Shown here: one piece after another, positions 5,916-7,056 of the stretch | How positions within the stretch are numbered: the stretch's first letter is position 1 | Layout: each line of letters starts with the position of its first letter | Assembly (NCBI GenBank): GCA_026982275.1 | Contig: JALSHK010000004.1 | Coordinates: forward strand, 1 to 7,056 | Length of the DNA: 7,056 nt | DNA from: Paracoccaceae bacterium | GTDB lineage: Bacteria > Pseudomonadota > Alphaproteobacteria > Rhodobacterales > Rhodobacteraceae | Reading direction: 5' to 3' | Made by a program: the position numbers and the translations under genes | Notes under the pieces: model-generated | The model's input: only the letters and a program-made list of their open reading frames with translations | Told to the model about the DNA's origin: nothing | The model's database searches: none

Positions 5916-7056
5916 ATGAAAGATCGTATCAAGGCTCTGGTTATCGGGGGCGGCGCTGTGGGCGCGGGAATAGCCTATCATCTGGCCAAGGCGGGCTGGG
6001 AGGATGTGGTGCTGCTGGAGCGCGACGAGCTGACCAGCGGCTCCACATGGCACGCGGCGGGGCTTTTGCCGCTGTTTAACATGGGCTATGCCACCAGCCA
6101 TATCCATGATTATTCGGTGAAGTTTTATAAAGAGCTGGAGGCCGAAACCGGCCTGAATGCGGGGTTTTCCGTGGTGGGTAATCTGCGCATGGCACAAACC
6201 GAAGCGCGGATGGATGAATACAGGCTCTATGCCACAACCGCCGATTCCGTGGGGATAGACTACGAATTCCTGACCCCCGAGCAGATCAAGGCCCGCTGGC
6301 CGCTGATCCGCACCGATGATCTGAAAGGCGCACTTTATCATCCGGCTGATGGCTATATAAACCCCGCCGATGTGACCATGGCCATGGCCAAGGGCGCGCG
6401 GCAGCGCGGGGTAGAGATCATCCGCAAGCGGCAGGTAGACAGCTATGAGTGGGCCGGCGACCACTGGATCGTGCGCGGGGCGATTATGATGGAAAAGGGC
6501 GGCAACCTTGTGCCGTCAAGCGAGACCTTCGAGATTCACGCCGAGCATGTGGTCACGGCCACGGGCAACCATGCCCAGCGCACCGCCAGGCTGCTGGGGA
6601 TCAAAATTCCCGCCATTCCGGTGGAGCATCAGTTTATCGTCACCGATGCCGATCCTGCCTTGGTGGAATGGCGCAAAACCAACCCAGAGCATCCGGTGAT
6701 CCGCGATGCCGATGCGCAATCTTACGTGCGTGAAGAGCGCGGCGGCTGGATTCTAGGGGTTTATGAAAAAGGCGCCCCCGCCTGCTTTGAGCACGGCGTG
6801 CCCGACAGCTTCCGCGCCGATCTTTTCCCGCTCGATCTGGAGCGGATCGAGGATCAGTATATGGCGATGATCCACCGGATGCCGTCTTGCGAGGAGTCCG
6901 GCCTGAAGGACGATTTCAACGGCCCGATCTGCTACACCCCCGATGGCAACCCGCTGGTTGGCCCCGCGCCGGGCCTGCGCAATATGTGGTTGGCGGAGGG
7001 CTTCAGCTTTGGCATTACCGCTGCGGGCGGCACCGGCTATTACCTCGCACAAATGA
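5916..7056 (+). CDS. FAD-dependent oxidoreductase, dimethylglycine/sarcosine dehydrogenase-like (3' end outside window)
   Basis: The frame is open from ATG 5916 to the window end, 380 codons. AAAGG lies 7 nt before the ATG. The N-terminus is a DAO-type FAD fold: the dinucleotide motif GGGAVG (11-16), acidic Glu35 at the end of the second strand for the ribose, and LTSGSTWHAAGL (39-50). In dimethylglycine and sarcosine dehydrogenases the His of the equivalent STWHAAG motif carries the covalently bound FAD, so His46 is the candidate here. Near the window end CYTPDGNPLVGP (339-350) and EGFSFGITAAGGTGYY (361-376) match the closing part of the DAO domain. Full-length relatives are about 800 residues and carry a folate-binding GcvT-like half, which would lie beyond this window and was not seen. 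The expected reaction is oxidative demethylation of an N-methyl amino acid, perhaps passing the one-carbon unit to tetrahydrofolate. Its divergence from the amino-acid importer suggests a shared substrate (inference). Confidence 0.85.
   Translation, partial: MKDRIKALVIGGGAVGAGIAYHLAKAGWEDVVLLERDELTSGSTWHAAGLLPLFNMGYATSHIHDYSVKFYKELEAETGLNAGFSVVGNLRMAQTEARMDEYRLYATTADSVGIDYEFLTPEQIKARWPLIRTDDLKGALYHPADGYINPADVTMAMAKGARQRGVEIIRKRQVDSYEWAGDHWIVRGAIMMEKGGNLVPSSETFEIHAEHVVTATGNHAQRTARLLGIKIPAIPVEHQFIVTDADPALVEWRKTNPEHPVIRDADAQSYVREERGGWILGVYEKGAPACFEHGVPDSFRADLFPLDLERIEDQYMAMIHRMPSCEESGLKDDFNGPICYTPDGNPLVGPAPGLRNMWLAEGFSFGITAAGGTGYYLAQM

Noticed and set aside
5886..6464. A 192-codon minus-strand open frame opposite the DMGDH-like gene
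   Set aside because: It lies wholly opposite a well-recognised FAD domain, and its translation shows no motif, signal peptide or ribosome-binding site.

Overview
The window looks like a piece of an alphaproteobacterial chromosome, most likely Rhodobacterales or a close relative. The basis is moderately high GC, tight gene packing, short Ala-rich signal peptides, and a family mix (transmembrane Ser/Thr kinase with a DUF4384-like tail, small soluble OmpA-type protein, polar amino-acid ABC importer, DMGDH/sarcosine-dehydrogenase-like flavoenzyme) that I associate with that group. Taxonomy is an inference from gene content. No tRNA, rRNA, CRISPR array, insertion sequence or integrase is visible, and no gene-less stretch is longer than about 190 bases.

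Left block (1-3480), signalling and envelope. The window opens inside the 3' end of a + strand gene. The visible part begins with what looks like the last helix of a Ser/Thr protein kinase domain and ends in two related 'IGPIAK' helical modules. Tail to tail with it, 2 nt apart, is a minus-strand gene for a secreted OmpA-like peptidoglycan-binding protein. Upstream of that on the same strand is a 716-residue transmembrane Ser/Thr kinase with a large extracytoplasmic part ending in a DUF4384-like domain. A plausible reading is a signalling module in which the kinase senses something in the periplasm near the wall-bound OmpA protein, with a second kinase-like protein beside it.

Middle (3481-4107). 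A 192-nt divergent spacer separates the membrane kinase from a small secreted protein with four complete EF-hand loops, a predicted periplasmic calcium binder. It ends 1 nt from the convergent transporter operon.

Right block (4109-7056), nutrient uptake and catabolism. On the minus strand, a family-3 solute-binding protein is followed by one permease. The 52-nt gap between them holds a strong GC-rich hairpin with a run of nine G just before the permease ribosome-binding site. No ATPase gene accompanies them here. Divergently on the + strand starts an FAD-dependent oxidoreductase of the dimethylglycine/sarcosine dehydrogenase type, cut by the window end. The layout suggests uptake and oxidation of an N-methylated or related amino compound, but the substrate cannot be read from sequence alone.

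Most of the window is ordinary. The points most worth a second look are the non-canonical catalytic and P+1 residues of the membrane kinase, the two-kinase/OmpA/EF-hand neighbourhood, the duplicated module of the first gene, and the hairpin at the permease start.
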